From Pseudomonas entomophila (GTDB lineage Bacteria; Pseudomonadota; Gammaproteobacteria; Pseudomonadales; Pseudomonadaceae): 64,000 bases of DNA. Every line of letters begins with the position of its first letter. The stretch's first letter is position 1. The DNA lies in contig NZ_JAAMQJ010000020.1 of the NCBI RefSeq assembly GCF_013523125.1, positions 1 through 64,000 of the forward strand, given 5' to 3'. Below the pieces are notes generated by a model, which searched no databases, was not told the DNA's origin, and worked only from the letters and a program-made list of their open reading frames with translations. Position numbers and translations under genes: made by a program. Shown piece by piece: positions 34,162-42,695 of this stretch.

Positions 34162-35064
34162 ATGATCGTTACTTCTGCCCCTAGTACCGGTGCGTCCACC
34201 GGTCATCGCAACGCCTTGCTCGCCGCACACGTCGCCGCCGTGCTGTTCGGCCTCACGGGTATCCTGGGCGCGCTGATCCTTGCCGATGCCAGCGTGATTA
34301 CCTTCGGCCGCGCGGCGTTCGCCTTCATCGCCCTAGGCTTTGTCGCTGGTCTGAAAGGCACTCGTCTACTGGACGCCTTGAGCTGGCGTACCGTGCCTGT
34401 GATCGGCCTGACGGGGACCTTGCTGGCCGCCCATTGGGTGACCTTCTTCATCGCCGTGAAAGTGGGCGGTGTGGCGATGGCCACCCTGGGTTTCGCCAGC
34501 TTTCCGGCGTTCATCGCGCTGGTGGACCTGCTGATCTTCCGTAAGCGTATCGGCAAGACCGAAAGCATGCTGCTGATGATGGTGACGGCAGGGCTGGTCC
34601 TGGTCGTGCCGTCGTTCGACCTGCACGACCAGGGTACGGTCGGCCTGCTCTGGGGGCTGGCCTCAGGCTTGTCCTTCGCGCTGCTGGCCGTGGCCAACCG
34701 GCGTCGAACGGCCGGCATGAACGCCATGCAGGTCGCGTTCTGGCAGAACGTGGTGGTGGCAATGCTGATGGTGCCGTTCGCCTTCAGTCATCTGGCCAGT
34801 GCCGGTCTGCGGACCGACGACTGGGTGGCGCTGGCGTTGCTAGGGGTGTTCTGCACCGGGCTGTCACAGTTTCTGTTCGTCAGGAGCCTCGGTGGGCTGC
34901 AGGCACGCACGGCGGGCATGATCATCGCCCTGGAGCCGGTGTATGCCATCGCCTGCGCGTGGTGGCTGTTCGACGAGCAACCCTCGCTCCGGATGGGCGC
35001 AGGGGCGGCGCTGGTGGTGCTGGCCACTCTGCTCGGCGGGCGTCGCAAGACCTCGGCCCACTGA
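34162..35064 (+). CDS. EamA/DMT superfamily transporter
   Basis: A 300-residue inner-membrane protein with about ten hydrophobic segments and two EamA repeats; FGLTGILGALI and GGVAMATLGFASFPAF fall in the first, FCTGLSQFLFVRSLGG and ALEPVYAIACAWWLFDEQP in the second. The DMT family exports amino acids and other metabolites. The ATG at 34162 is preferred to a TTG at 34153. It is followed by an amino-acid permease on the same strand after 133 bases. Confidence 0.88.
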   Translation: MIVTSAPSTGASTGHRNALLAAHVAAVLFGLTGILGALILADASVITFGRAAFAFIALGFVAGLKGTRLLDALSWRTVPVIGLTGTLLAAHWVTFFIAVKVGGVAMATLGFASFPAFIALVDLLIFRKRIGKTESMLLMMVTAGLVLVVPSFDLHDQGTVGLLWGLASGLSFALLAVANRRRTAGMNAMQVAFWQNVVVAMLMVPFAFSHLASAGLRTDDWVALALLGVFCTGLSQFLFVRSLGGLQARTAGMIIALEPVYAIACAWWLFDEQPSLRMGAGAALVVLATLLGGRRKTSAH

Positions 35065-35197
35065 CGTTCGGCGATGGCGGACGATGTCCGTCTGAGCCCA
35101 TTCGATGACCGGATCCGTCGATTGAACCCTGTTCGCGCTTTCTAGGGTGAAACGGTGCGGCACCTCACCCATAACAAAAGCAAAAGCAGGGATCAGA

Positions 35198-36604
35198 ATG
35201 ACGATGACGACGTCTGGAAAGGCCGACGGTCAGTTGGCGCAAGGATTCAAACCTCGACACGTGACCATGTTGTCGATCGCCGGTGTGATCGGCGCAGGGT
35301 TGTTCGTGGGATCAGGGCAGGCGATCGCGGCGGCAGGACCTGCCGCCATCGTGGCCTATGCGTTGGCCGGCGCCCTGGTAGTGCTGGTCATGCGCATGCT
35401 CGGCGAGATGGCGGTGGCCAGCCCCGACACAGGGTCCTTCTCGACCTACGCTGATCGCGCCATCGGTCGATGGGCAGGTTTTACCATCGGTTGGCTGTAC
35501 TGGTGGTTCTGGGTACTGGTCATACCGATCGAGGCAATCGCCGCCGGTGTCGTGTTGAACCACTGGTTCCCCGCGGTGCAACCCTGGTGCTTCGCACTGT
35601 CGATGACCGTGCTGCTCACGGTCACGAACCTGTTCAGCGTGGCCAAGTACGGTGAGTTCGAGTTCTGGTTCGCCATGCTCAAGGTGATCGCCATCGTCGC
35701 CTTCATCGCCTTGGGCGGTGTGGCGCTGGCAGGCGGCTTTCCCGCGCGCGAGGTCAGTGGCCTGACACAGTTGATGAGCGCCCATGGCGGCTTCATGCCC
35801 AATGGCTGGACAGCCATCATCGGTGCCTTGCTCACCACCATGTTCAGCTACTTGGGGACCGAGGCGGTCACCATCGCGGCCTCCGAATCGGCCGACCCTG
35901 CACGCAACATCGCCAAGGCCACCCGCTCGGTGATCTGGCGGATCAGCGTGTTCTATCTGTTGTCGATCTTCATCATCATCTCGGTGGTGCCGTGGAACGA
36001 TCCCTTGTTGCCCGCGCACGGGTCCTACCAGCGTGCACTGGAGCTCATGGACATTCCTTACGCCAAGCTCATGGTCGACCTGGTAGTGCTGGTCGCGGTG
36101 GCGAGCTGCCTGAACTCGTCGATCTACATCGCGTCGCGCATGGTGTTTTCGCTGGCCAAGCGCGGTGACGCGCCCGGCGTAATGGGCCGTACGTCGTCAG
36201 CGGGCGTACCGCGTGCGGCCGTGGTCGGCAGTACGCTGATCGGCATGGCCACCACGGTCGTGAACTATTTCGCGCCGTCCGAGGTGTTCGGCTTTCTGCT
36301 GGCCAGTTCAGGTTCGATCGCACTGCTGGTCTACCTGGCCATCGCGTTCTCGCAACTGCGCATGCGCGCGACGCTGGAGCGACAACACCAGGTCATCGCC
36401 TTCAGGATGTGGCTCTACCCCTGGCTCACCTATGCCGTGATCGGCTTCATCGTCTTCGCCCTGGGCGTGATGTTCGTCATGCCAGAACATCGGCTGGAGG
36501 TGTCGTTGACCCTAGGTCTGGCAGGGCTGATCATGCTGGTGGGGGTCATCACCAGCCGACGTCACGAACGGGCATCGCTGATGGCGAAGGTCGAGACCGT
36601 CTAG
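35198..36604 (+). CDS. Amino-acid permease, APC family, GabP-like
   Basis: A 468-residue permease of the amino-acid transporter family with about 12 hydrophobic helices. Seen: QGFKPRHVTMLSIAGVIGAGLFVGSGQAI at the N-terminus, the consensus RMLGEMAVASPDTGSFSTYAD, and SYLGTEAVTIAASESADPARNI, close to GabP/AnsP/ProY-type proteins. ATG at 35198 has cagggatc upstream. The likely substrate is GABA, proline or a similar amino acid; not decided by sequence. Confidence 0.9.
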   Translation: MTMTTSGKADGQLAQGFKPRHVTMLSIAGVIGAGLFVGSGQAIAAAGPAAIVAYALAGALVVLVMRMLGEMAVASPDTGSFSTYADRAIGRWAGFTIGWLYWWFWVLVIPIEAIAAGVVLNHWFPAVQPWCFALSMTVLLTVTNLFSVAKYGEFEFWFAMLKVIAIVAFIALGGVALAGGFPAREVSGLTQLMSAHGGFMPNGWTAIIGALLTTMFSYLGTEAVTIAASESADPARNIAKATRSVIWRISVFYLLSIFIIISVVPWNDPLLPAHGSYQRALELMDIPYAKLMVDLVVLVAVASCLNSSIYIASRMVFSLAKRGDAPGVMGRTSSAGVPRAAVVGSTLIGMATTVVNYFAPSEVFGFLLASSGSIALLVYLAIAFSQLRMRATLERQHQVIAFRMWLYPWLTYAVIGFIVFALGVMFVMPEHRLEVSLTLGLAGLIMLVGVITSRRHERASLMAKVETV

Positions 36605-36610
36605 CAGGGC

Positions 36611-36645
36611 AGCGTCCGTACGCCGTCAAGAGGTGAACGGACGCT
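36611..36645. terminator. Stem-loop between convergent genes
   Basis: AGCGTCCGT (36611-36619) and ACGGACGCT (36637-36645) form a perfect 9-bp stem between the permease stop and the convergent regulator stop. No long T-run follows. Position suggests a bidirectional terminator. Confidence 0.5.
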
Positions 36646-37687
36646 ACCGACCTGGCTCACGTTGCCGGCTTTTGACGCAACCGAAGCGCTTTTCCTTCGA
36701 AGGGCTGTGACCGAAGAACGCGGTATAGCACTTGCTGAAATGGCTGGCGGAGACGAAGCCGCAGGCCACGGCCACCCCCAGCAGCGGCAGGTCGGAGTGC
36801 TGCAGCATGCGCCGGCTTTCGGTGATGCGCAGCTCCATGTAGTAGCGCACCGGCGTCGTACCCAGCTGATGCTGGAACAGACGACCGATCTGCCGCTTCG
36901 AGCGGCCGACGTAGGTAGCGATCTGGTCCTGGCTCAGGGGCTCTTCGAGATTGGCATTCATCAGGTGGATCGCTTCACGCAAGGGTTCGCTGATGTTGGC
37001 CTGAGGAGCCGGCAGTGTACGCCGGTAACGCGAGGACTCGAACGCCAGGATGGCCGTGATGCCCTCGGTCAAGGCCGTGCCTCTTCGTTGGCTCAGCCAC
37101 TCCAGCACCATCGTGAACGCACCGCCCGGGCTGGCGGCACTCAGGCGGTCACGGTCCACCACGAAACTGTCGGTGCTGACATGGCTGTGGCGGGCAATTT
37201 CCGCCACGGCGCCGCGGTGCTCGGGGTGCACGGCGCAGCGGTAGCCGTCCAGCAATCCGGCTTGCCCCAGGAACCAGGCGCCATTCCAGAGCCCGGCCAG
37301 GGCTACGCCTTTGCGCGCCAGCCCTTGCAGGCACGCGTTCAGGTCGGGGGAGGCCACCAGCGCGGTGCGCAGGCCGCCGCAGATCACCAACAGGTCCAAG
37401 GGCACCTTGAGGCTGGTATCCAGCGATGCACCGGGCGTGATGACGATGCCCAGGTCGCTGGTGACAGGCTGGCCGTTCAGGCTGAAGGTCGTGCTGACGC
37501 AGGCGTGCGGCTGGATCAGGTTGGCCGTGACCAAGGTGTCCAGCGCTTGGGTGAACGCCAGCAGAGAAAAGTGCTCCAGCAGCAGAAAACCCACGCACGT
37601 CTGCGGACGGGTGGGCAACTCTGCCGCGGGGGTAAAGCGTACGTTGTGCCCATTGAGGGCGGTACTGAAGCTACGAGTCGGACGCAA
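36644..37687 (-). CDS. GlxA-type transcriptional regulator (CdhR/ArgR-like)
   Basis: A 347-residue DJ-1/AraC regulator. Seen: VGFLLLEHFSLLAFTQALDTL at the start of the DJ-1 domain, LAGLWNGAWFLGQAGLLDGYRCAVHPEH, and the AraC helices LSQDQIATYVGRSKRQIGRLFQ and LLGVAVACGFVSASHFSKCY. This group includes GbdR, CdhR and ArgR of Pseudomonas, which sense betaine, carnitine or arginine. The start is probably a TTG at 37687. It lies 66 bases below the quaternary-amine ABC genes in the same direction and may be their activator. Confidence 0.85.
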   Translation of the reverse strand: MRPTRSFSTALNGHNVRFTPAAELPTRPQTCVGFLLLEHFSLLAFTQALDTLVTANLIQPHACVSTTFSLNGQPVTSDLGIVITPGASLDTSLKVPLDLLVICGGLRTALVASPDLNACLQGLARKGVALAGLWNGAWFLGQAGLLDGYRCAVHPEHRGAVAEIARHSHVSTDSFVVDRDRLSAASPGGAFTMVLEWLSQRRGTALTEGITAILAFESSRYRRTLPAPQANISEPLREAIHLMNANLEEPLSQDQIATYVGRSKRQIGRLFQHQLGTTPVRYYMELRITESRRMLQHSDLPLLGVAVACGFVSASHFSKCYTAFFGHSPSKEKRFGCVKSRQREPGR

Positions 37688-37753
37688 CGGGTGTTTCTCT
37701 TCGTTCAGACAATGGAAAAGGCAGGCCGGAACGACCTGCCGTATGGAGAGGAT

Positions 37754-38605
37754 TTACACGCGCAGCGGACTCGCTCGGCGGCTGAGCAGGCCGCGCGACA
37801 GCCGGTCGAGCAGCAGCGCCACCGCCACGATCGCCAACCCTGCACGCAGCCCGAGGCCCATCTCCATCCGGGTGAGGCCGCGCGTCACTTCGGCGCCGAG
37901 CCCGCCGGCTCCAACCAGTCCGGCCAACACCACCATGGCCAGCGACATCAGGATGCACTGGTTCAAGCCCACCAGCAGGGTGGGCATGGCGCTGGGCAGT
38001 TCGATCTTGAACAGGATGGTGCCGGGCTTGGCACCGGTGGCCTGCCCGAGTTCCAGCAGGTCCTTGGGCACCTGGCGAAAACCCAGGGTGGTCAGGCGCA
38101 GCATGGGCGGAATGCCATAGATGAGGGTGGCCATGATCGCCGGGACCTTGCCCAGGCTGAAGATGATCACGGCCGGGATCAGGTACACCCAGGGCGGTAC
38201 GGTCTGCATGACGTTCAGCACGGGGCCGAGCGCGTTGTCGATGCGCTTCACGCGAGCGGCCAGCACGCCCAAGGGAAAGGCCACGCCCACGGCGATGATC
38301 ACCGCCACCGACACCAGGGCGATGGTCTGCATGGACGCGGTCCAGAAGCCGCTGAGCCAGCAGAAGCCCAGCAGCACGCCGGCCAGTACGGCACTGCGCA
38401 GGTTGATGAACAGCGCCGTCAACAGGCACACCCCGGCGATCATCGCGTAGAACGGCGGCAGCAGGAGCAGCGCCTCGATCCCGCCGAGCATCGTCTCGAC
38501 GAAACGGCCGATGGCCGCGAACAGCCCGTGCAGGTGGGTGTTCAGCCAGTCGAACAGCGGCGCCAGGTAGGCGCCAGGGGACAGGTTCAGTTCAGTGAGC
38601 GCCAT
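37754..38605 (-). CDS. Quaternary-amine ABC permease (ProW/OpuAB type), first
   Basis: A 283-residue inner-membrane permease. Seen: PFYAMIAGVCLLTALFINLR, VAFPLGVLAARV, MQTVPPWVYLIPAVIIFSLGKVPA and the coupling loop ELGQATGAKPGTILFKIELPSAMPTLLVG. These are typical of the glycine betaine/carnitine/choline transporters. The ATG at 38605 overlaps the end of the next permease gene by 14 bases. It is the second of two permeases in the operon. Confidence 0.9.
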   Translation of the reverse strand: MALTELNLSPGAYLAPLFDWLNTHLHGLFAAIGRFVETMLGGIEALLLLPPFYAMIAGVCLLTALFINLRSAVLAGVLLGFCWLSGFWTASMQTIALVSVAVIIAVGVAFPLGVLAARVKRIDNALGPVLNVMQTVPPWVYLIPAVIIFSLGKVPAIMATLIYGIPPMLRLTTLGFRQVPKDLLELGQATGAKPGTILFKIELPSAMPTLLVGLNQCILMSLAMVVLAGLVGAGGLGAEVTRGLTRMEMGLGLRAGLAIVAVALLLDRLSRGLLSRRASPLRV

Positions 38606-39449
38606 GACCAGCCTCCTCGGTGTCGCGGTGACGGCCCTGGGCCAGACGGTCGAGAACCAGGGTGAGGACCACGATGGCGATGGCAGCGTTGATCGAGCGG
38701 GCGATGTCCAGGGTACGGATGGCGCTGTAGATCACCTCGCCCAGCCCACCTGAGCCGACGATACCCGCAATCACCACCATGCCGAAGGCCATCATCAGGC
38801 TCTGGTTGATGCCTGTCCTGATACTGGGCAGCGCAAACGGCAGGCGAATCTTGACGAACTGCTGCCAGCCGGTGGTGCCGCTGGCGTTACCCAGTTCGAG
38901 AAAGGCCTGAGGGGTCATGCGCACGCCCAGTGCGGTAAGGCGCAACACCGGGGGCACGGCGACGATGACCGTCGCCACCAGGGCCGTGCCGGTGCCGTAA
39001 CCGAGCAGGGCGATGGCAGGCAGCAGGTAGATGTAGGGTGGCAAGGTCTGCACCAGGTCCAGGGCCGGCTCGCAGACGCGGTTGACGGCAGGGGACAGCC
39101 CGGCGATCACGCCGCAGGGCACGCCGATGAGCAAGGCCAGGCAGGTGGCGGTGAGGACCAGGGCGAGGGTGCTCATGGTCTGCGGCCACAAGCCCATCAT
39201 CGCGCACAGCGTCAGGGCGAGGAGGGTGCCCAAGGCGAAGCGCCAACCGGCCAGGCGCCAGGCCAGCACGGCGAACAGCAGCGCCACGACATAGAACGGC
39301 GGCCACTCGAACACGGTGTAGACCGCCTGGTAGACGGCCTTGAGCACGTCGTTGAACAGGTCGAACAGGTCTGCAGCATTGTCGGACAGCCATATCAGGC
39401 CGTTGTCGACGGTCTCGTCGAACGCAGAGGCGAAGTCTGTGAGGTTCAT
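38592..39449 (-). CDS. Quaternary-amine ABC permease (ProW/OpuAB type), second
   Basis: A 285-residue permease homologous to its neighbour. Seen: EWPPFYVVALLFAVLAWRLAGW, VQTLPPYIYLLPAIALLGYGT and ELGNASGTTGWQQFVKIRLPFALPSIRTG (EAA loop). Two different permeases suggest a heterodimeric channel. The ATG has gggagg 6 bases upstream and overlaps the ATPase stop by 4 bases. Confidence 0.9.
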   Translation of the reverse strand: MNLTDFASAFDETVDNGLIWLSDNAADLFDLFNDVLKAVYQAVYTVFEWPPFYVVALLFAVLAWRLAGWRFALGTLLALTLCAMMGLWPQTMSTLALVLTATCLALLIGVPCGVIAGLSPAVNRVCEPALDLVQTLPPYIYLLPAIALLGYGTGTALVATVIVAVPPVLRLTALGVRMTPQAFLELGNASGTTGWQQFVKIRLPFALPSIRTGINQSLMMAFGMVVIAGIVGSGGLGEVIYSAIRTLDIARSINAAIAIVVLTLVLDRLAQGRHRDTEEAGHGAH

Positions 39450-40555
39450 GCCAGACCTCCCACGGACAGATGTGGCTGCACGGCGGCCTGGTCGGGAGGC
39501 ACGCCCTGCACGGCACGCAGCAGGTCACGCTGACTGATCACGCCCACCAGCGCACCGTGCGCGCGCACGCCTACGGCGTCGTGCCCCGAGCGGATCAACA
39601 GGTCGATCAGGCTGTGCAAGTCGCTGTCCGGGCTGGCACATTCCAGTTGCTCGGGATCCTGGTGCGGATACCGGGCACGGTGGTCGGCCAGCGGCTGCAT
39701 GATCGAGTGGGCCTTGACCAGATGCAGCCGCGAGATACCGGCGACGAATTCGGCCACATAGTCGTCGGCCGGATTGAGGACGATCTCTTCGGCAGTGCCT
39801 TCCTGGATGATGACACCGTCCTTCATGATGGCGATGCGGTCGCCGATGCGGATGGCCTCTTCCAGGTCATGGGTGATGAAGACGGCCGATTTGCCCAGGG
39901 ACTTGGTCAGTTGCCGGAATTCGTCCTGCAGCTGCCGACGGATCAGCGGATCGAGCGCGCTGAACGGCTCGTCCATCAGGATCACTTCCGGGTCCGAGGC
40001 GATCGCCCGGGCCAGGCCGACGCGCTGCTGCATGCCGCCGGACAGCTCGCTGGGGTAGCGGTTGGCCCAGTCGCTCAGCCCGACCTTGGCCAGGGCATTG
40101 CCGGCCACCTCATGGCGCTTGCCCTTGGCCACGCCTTGCACTTCCAGGCCGAATGCCGCGTTTTCCAGCACCGTGCGGTGTGGCAGCAGGGCGACGCTCT
40201 GGAACACCATGCCGATGTGCTTGGCCCGTACCTCGCGCAGCGACGCTGCGTCCAGCCGGGCGATGTCGCGGCCCCTGACCAGAATCTCGCCACTGGTGGG
40301 GCTGATGAGACGATTGAGCAGACGGATCAGCGTGGACTTGCCACTGCCGGACAGCCCCATGATGCAGAAGATCTCCCCGCGACGGACCTGCAGGTCGACG
40401 TCCGAGACCCCCACGACACAGCCGTACTCCTGAAGGATCTGGGTCTTGCTCAAGCCGCGTTCGCGATAGGCCTGCATGGCGGCTGGTGCGCGATCCCCGA
40501 AAATCTTCCAGACACCGCGGCAATCGACCAGTGTTTCGACATTGCTAGTATTCAT
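39446..40555 (-). CDS. Quaternary-amine ABC ATPase (ProV type) with C-terminal CBS domain
   Basis: A 369-residue ATPase. Seen: the ProV-like insert YRERGLSKTQILQEYGCVVG before Walker A GLSGSGKST (about 67-75), signature LSGGMQQR, Walker B VILMDEPFSALDP and H-loop FITHDLEEA. A C-terminal CBS-type unit (LIRSGHDAVGVRAHGALVG, near 320-350) may sense ionic strength or nucleotide as in OpuA. It couples to the two permeases and the binding protein of this operon. Confidence 0.92.
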   Translation of the reverse strand: MNTSNVETLVDCRGVWKIFGDRAPAAMQAYRERGLSKTQILQEYGCVVGVSDVDLQVRRGEIFCIMGLSGSGKSTLIRLLNRLISPTSGEILVRGRDIARLDAASLREVRAKHIGMVFQSVALLPHRTVLENAAFGLEVQGVAKGKRHEVAGNALAKVGLSDWANRYPSELSGGMQQRVGLARAIASDPEVILMDEPFSALDPLIRRQLQDEFRQLTKSLGKSAVFITHDLEEAIRIGDRIAIMKDGVIIQEGTAEEIVLNPADDYVAEFVAGISRLHLVKAHSIMQPLADHRARYPHQDPEQLECASPDSDLHSLIDLLIRSGHDAVGVRAHGALVGVISQRDLLRAVQGVPPDQAAVQPHLSVGGLA

Positions 40556-40628
40556 GTGTGCACCCGAACCAGAGTCTTCTGGTGTGTTCTTGTGTCAAGT
40601 TCGGCAGTGGCAAGGTGAAGCGCTGCTG

Positions 40629-41480
40629 TCAGTATTTTTTGATGTTTTCCCAGCGCTTGATCAGGTCGGCGTGACCGTCGGTCCAGTCCTTGATGGCCTG
40701 GTCCATGGTCTTGCCATCGTTGACGGCACTGTTGATGGCACTGATATCGGCCAGGGGCACGTAGACGCTGGCGAGGACTTCACGCGCCTGCGGGTTCTCG
40801 GCCGAGAAGCCTTTCTGGCCGATCCAGTAATAGCCTTGGGGCGGTGCGAACACGCCTTTGGGGTCCTTGAGGAACTTGGTGTCGTACTTGAGGGCCATCC
40901 AGGTCGGTTCCCAGAGGGTCACCGCGACCCATTCCTTGCGGTCGACCGCCGACTTCAGCGCAGCGGTCATGGCCGCGGTGCTGCCCTCGAGCAGGTTGAG
41001 CTTAAGGCCATAGGTCTGGACGGCCTTGGCCGCGTCGCTCATCAGGCCCGAACCCGGCTCGATGCCCACGATCTTATTGCCGAACTTGTCGGCGTTTTCG
41101 TTGAGCTGTTCGATCGAGTCGATCGGCACGTACTTGGGCACGGCGATCGCCTGGTACAGCCCGTGGGACACCGGCGAGATCTTTTCCAGGCGGTTCTTGT
41201 TACGGTTCCAGAAGTCCTGCGCCACATAGTCGATCTGCGAGGCGAGGATCTGCACATCACCCTTGCTCAGCGCCGCGTAGGCGATGCCCCATTCCGAGAA
41301 CGAGGTCACCTTGACGGTGTAGCCCGCGTCTTCCAGCACTTTCTTGGTGATGCCGGTGATCGGCGTGAGGTCTTCCCAGGACAACGTGCCCATGTGGATG
41401 ACCTTCTCTTCGGCATGGGCCTGACACAAGCCCAGACCGACCATTGCGATCGCGCACAACGCCTTGCGGATACGATTCAT
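40629..41480 (-). CDS. Quaternary-amine ABC binding protein (ProX/OpuAC type)
   Basis: A 283-residue periplasmic protein with signal peptide (1-23, ending CQAHAE). Seen: VIHMGTLSWEDLTPITGITKKV, SEWGIAYAALSKGDVQILASQID, YGLKLNLLEGSTAAMTAAL and WEPTWMALKYDTKFLKDP with aromatic residues suited to a trimethylammonium cage. The ATG at 41480 has aggag 7 bases upstream. First gene of the transporter operon, divergent from a GntR gene. Ligand may be glycine betaine, carnitine or proline betaine. Confidence 0.9.
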   Translation of the reverse strand: MNRIRKALCAIAMVGLGLCQAHAEEKVIHMGTLSWEDLTPITGITKKVLEDAGYTVKVTSFSEWGIAYAALSKGDVQILASQIDYVAQDFWNRNKNRLEKISPVSHGLYQAIAVPKYVPIDSIEQLNENADKFGNKIVGIEPGSGLMSDAAKAVQTYGLKLNLLEGSTAAMTAALKSAVDRKEWVAVTLWEPTWMALKYDTKFLKDPKGVFAPPQGYYWIGQKGFSAENPQAREVLASVYVPLADISAINSAVNDGKTMDQAIKDWTDGHADLIKRWENIKKY

Positions 41481-41862
41481 GTGGAGCTCCTGCAGTAGGG
41501 CGGGCATGAATGCCCTGTTGTTGTTGAAATTCACCGACGTACTTGCATGGCCAAGCAATGCGCGGCCTGTGGAACCTGTCCTTGCGTGAGGGAGACTGGC
41601 ATGGGCGGAAAAGGCCGTCAATGCAATTGTATTCTTTATGTATACCGAGAGAATTCTATAGGAATACGCCAAGACTCAATGCTCATCAGGGTTTTAGCGT
41701 CATCTCGCCAACAGCCGGTTGTCGTAGAAGGACATGTTATTGTCGCAGGCAGAAATGTGACGTCCGTGATGAAGTGCCCACCCTACGCACACCCTCGAAA
41801 AAGCAGTAGACACATTGTCTAACCGCTCCTATATTCATTATACAAATTGTAGACACAACACT
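41481..41862. other. Divergent control region, ABC operon / GntR gene
   Basis: About 380 bases, AT-rich near both ends. It holds the GntR-type dyad at 41807-41821 and a half-site at 41850-41855. On the ABC side, tattctttatgtatacc (41630-41646) and attctataggaatac are promoter-like. Confidence 0.5.
41807..41821. promoter_or_regulatory. Putative GntR operator
   Basis: TAGACA-cat-TGTCTA, a perfect inverted repeat with 3-base spacing, 42 bases upstream of the GntR ATG. A second TAGACA half-site is at 41850-41855, just before the start. It fits the short dyads bound by FCD-type GntR repressors; binding is inferred from position. Confidence 0.6.
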
Positions 41863-42600
41863 ATGACAACCAAGAAAGCCGCCATGAAAGTCATTGCCGA
41901 CGCCGCCTCAGTCGATGCACCGCTGGACCGCAAGGCCGTACTGGCCGATGCACTGCGGCGCCGCATCCTGAGCATGGAGCTGGCACCTGGCGCCGTGGTC
42001 GATGAACTGGCGTTGTGCGAAGAATTCGGTCTGTCCCGACCACCCGTGCGTGAGCTGCTTCGGCAAATCGCCGCAGAGGGCTACATCGAACTGGAAGCCA
42101 ACCGGGCACCACGTGTGGCGGCGATGAACCACGATTCCCTGCGCAGCTTCTTTCTGGCTGCACCGTTGATCTACGTGGCCACCACCCAGTTGGCTGCCAG
42201 CCATGCCACGGCTCGGGAGATCGAAGGGCTCAAGGCGATTCAAGAACGCTTTCGCCAGGCCATCGAGCAACGGGACGTGGAGAACCGCGTGCTCCACAAC
42301 GACGCCTTCCATCTGGAGATCGGCCGGATGGCGCACAACGAATACTTGCTACCCAGCCTGCGTCGGCTGCTGATCGACCACGCGCGGCTGGGCAAGATCT
42401 TCTATCGACACCCGACCACCGATGACATGCAGCGCGATCTCGAGCTCGCCTGCCAGCAGCACGATCAGATGATCGAGGCCATCGAGCGGCGCGATCCTGA
42501 AACGGCCGGGCGACTGGCCAGGGAGCACATGGAACTGTCGCGTCGGCGCATGGCCGAGTACGCGGCACCCCAAGGCATGGATGTGGCATTGACGTTATGA
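41863..42600 (+). CDS. GntR family transcriptional regulator, FCD type
   Basis: A 245-residue regulator with N-terminal winged helix (LADALRRRILSMELAPGAVVDE, ALCEEFGLSRPPVRELLRQIAAEGYIEL) and a C-terminal FCD ligand domain whose metal-binding His residues appear in HNDAFHLEIGRMAHN and QQHDQMIEAIERRDPETAGRLAREHM. Start at 41863 is chosen; longer frames run into the operator. It lies between the quaternary-amine transporter and the oxidase-MFS-lyase-dehydrogenase genes, and probably controls one or both. Confidence 0.88.
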   Translation: MTTKKAAMKVIADAASVDAPLDRKAVLADALRRRILSMELAPGAVVDELALCEEFGLSRPPVRELLRQIAAEGYIELEANRAPRVAAMNHDSLRSFFLAAPLIYVATTQLAASHATAREIEGLKAIQERFRQAIEQRDVENRVLHNDAFHLEIGRMAHNEYLLPSLRRLLIDHARLGKIFYRHPTTDDMQRDLELACQQHDQMIEAIERRDPETAGRLAREHMELSRRRMAEYAAPQGMDVALTL

Positions 42601-42695
42601 AGTAAGGCTCACCGCCGCGCCATCACCCGGCAGCATGTCGAGTGGGGCGGGGCGCGATGAGGAACAGACGCTAACAACAATATCTGGTTCCTGAA

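Noticed and set aside
36662..38665. 667-codon open frame on the plus strand
   Set aside because: Antisense to the GlxA-type regulator and a permease gene; composition rich in Gly, Gln and His, typical of a GC shadow frame.
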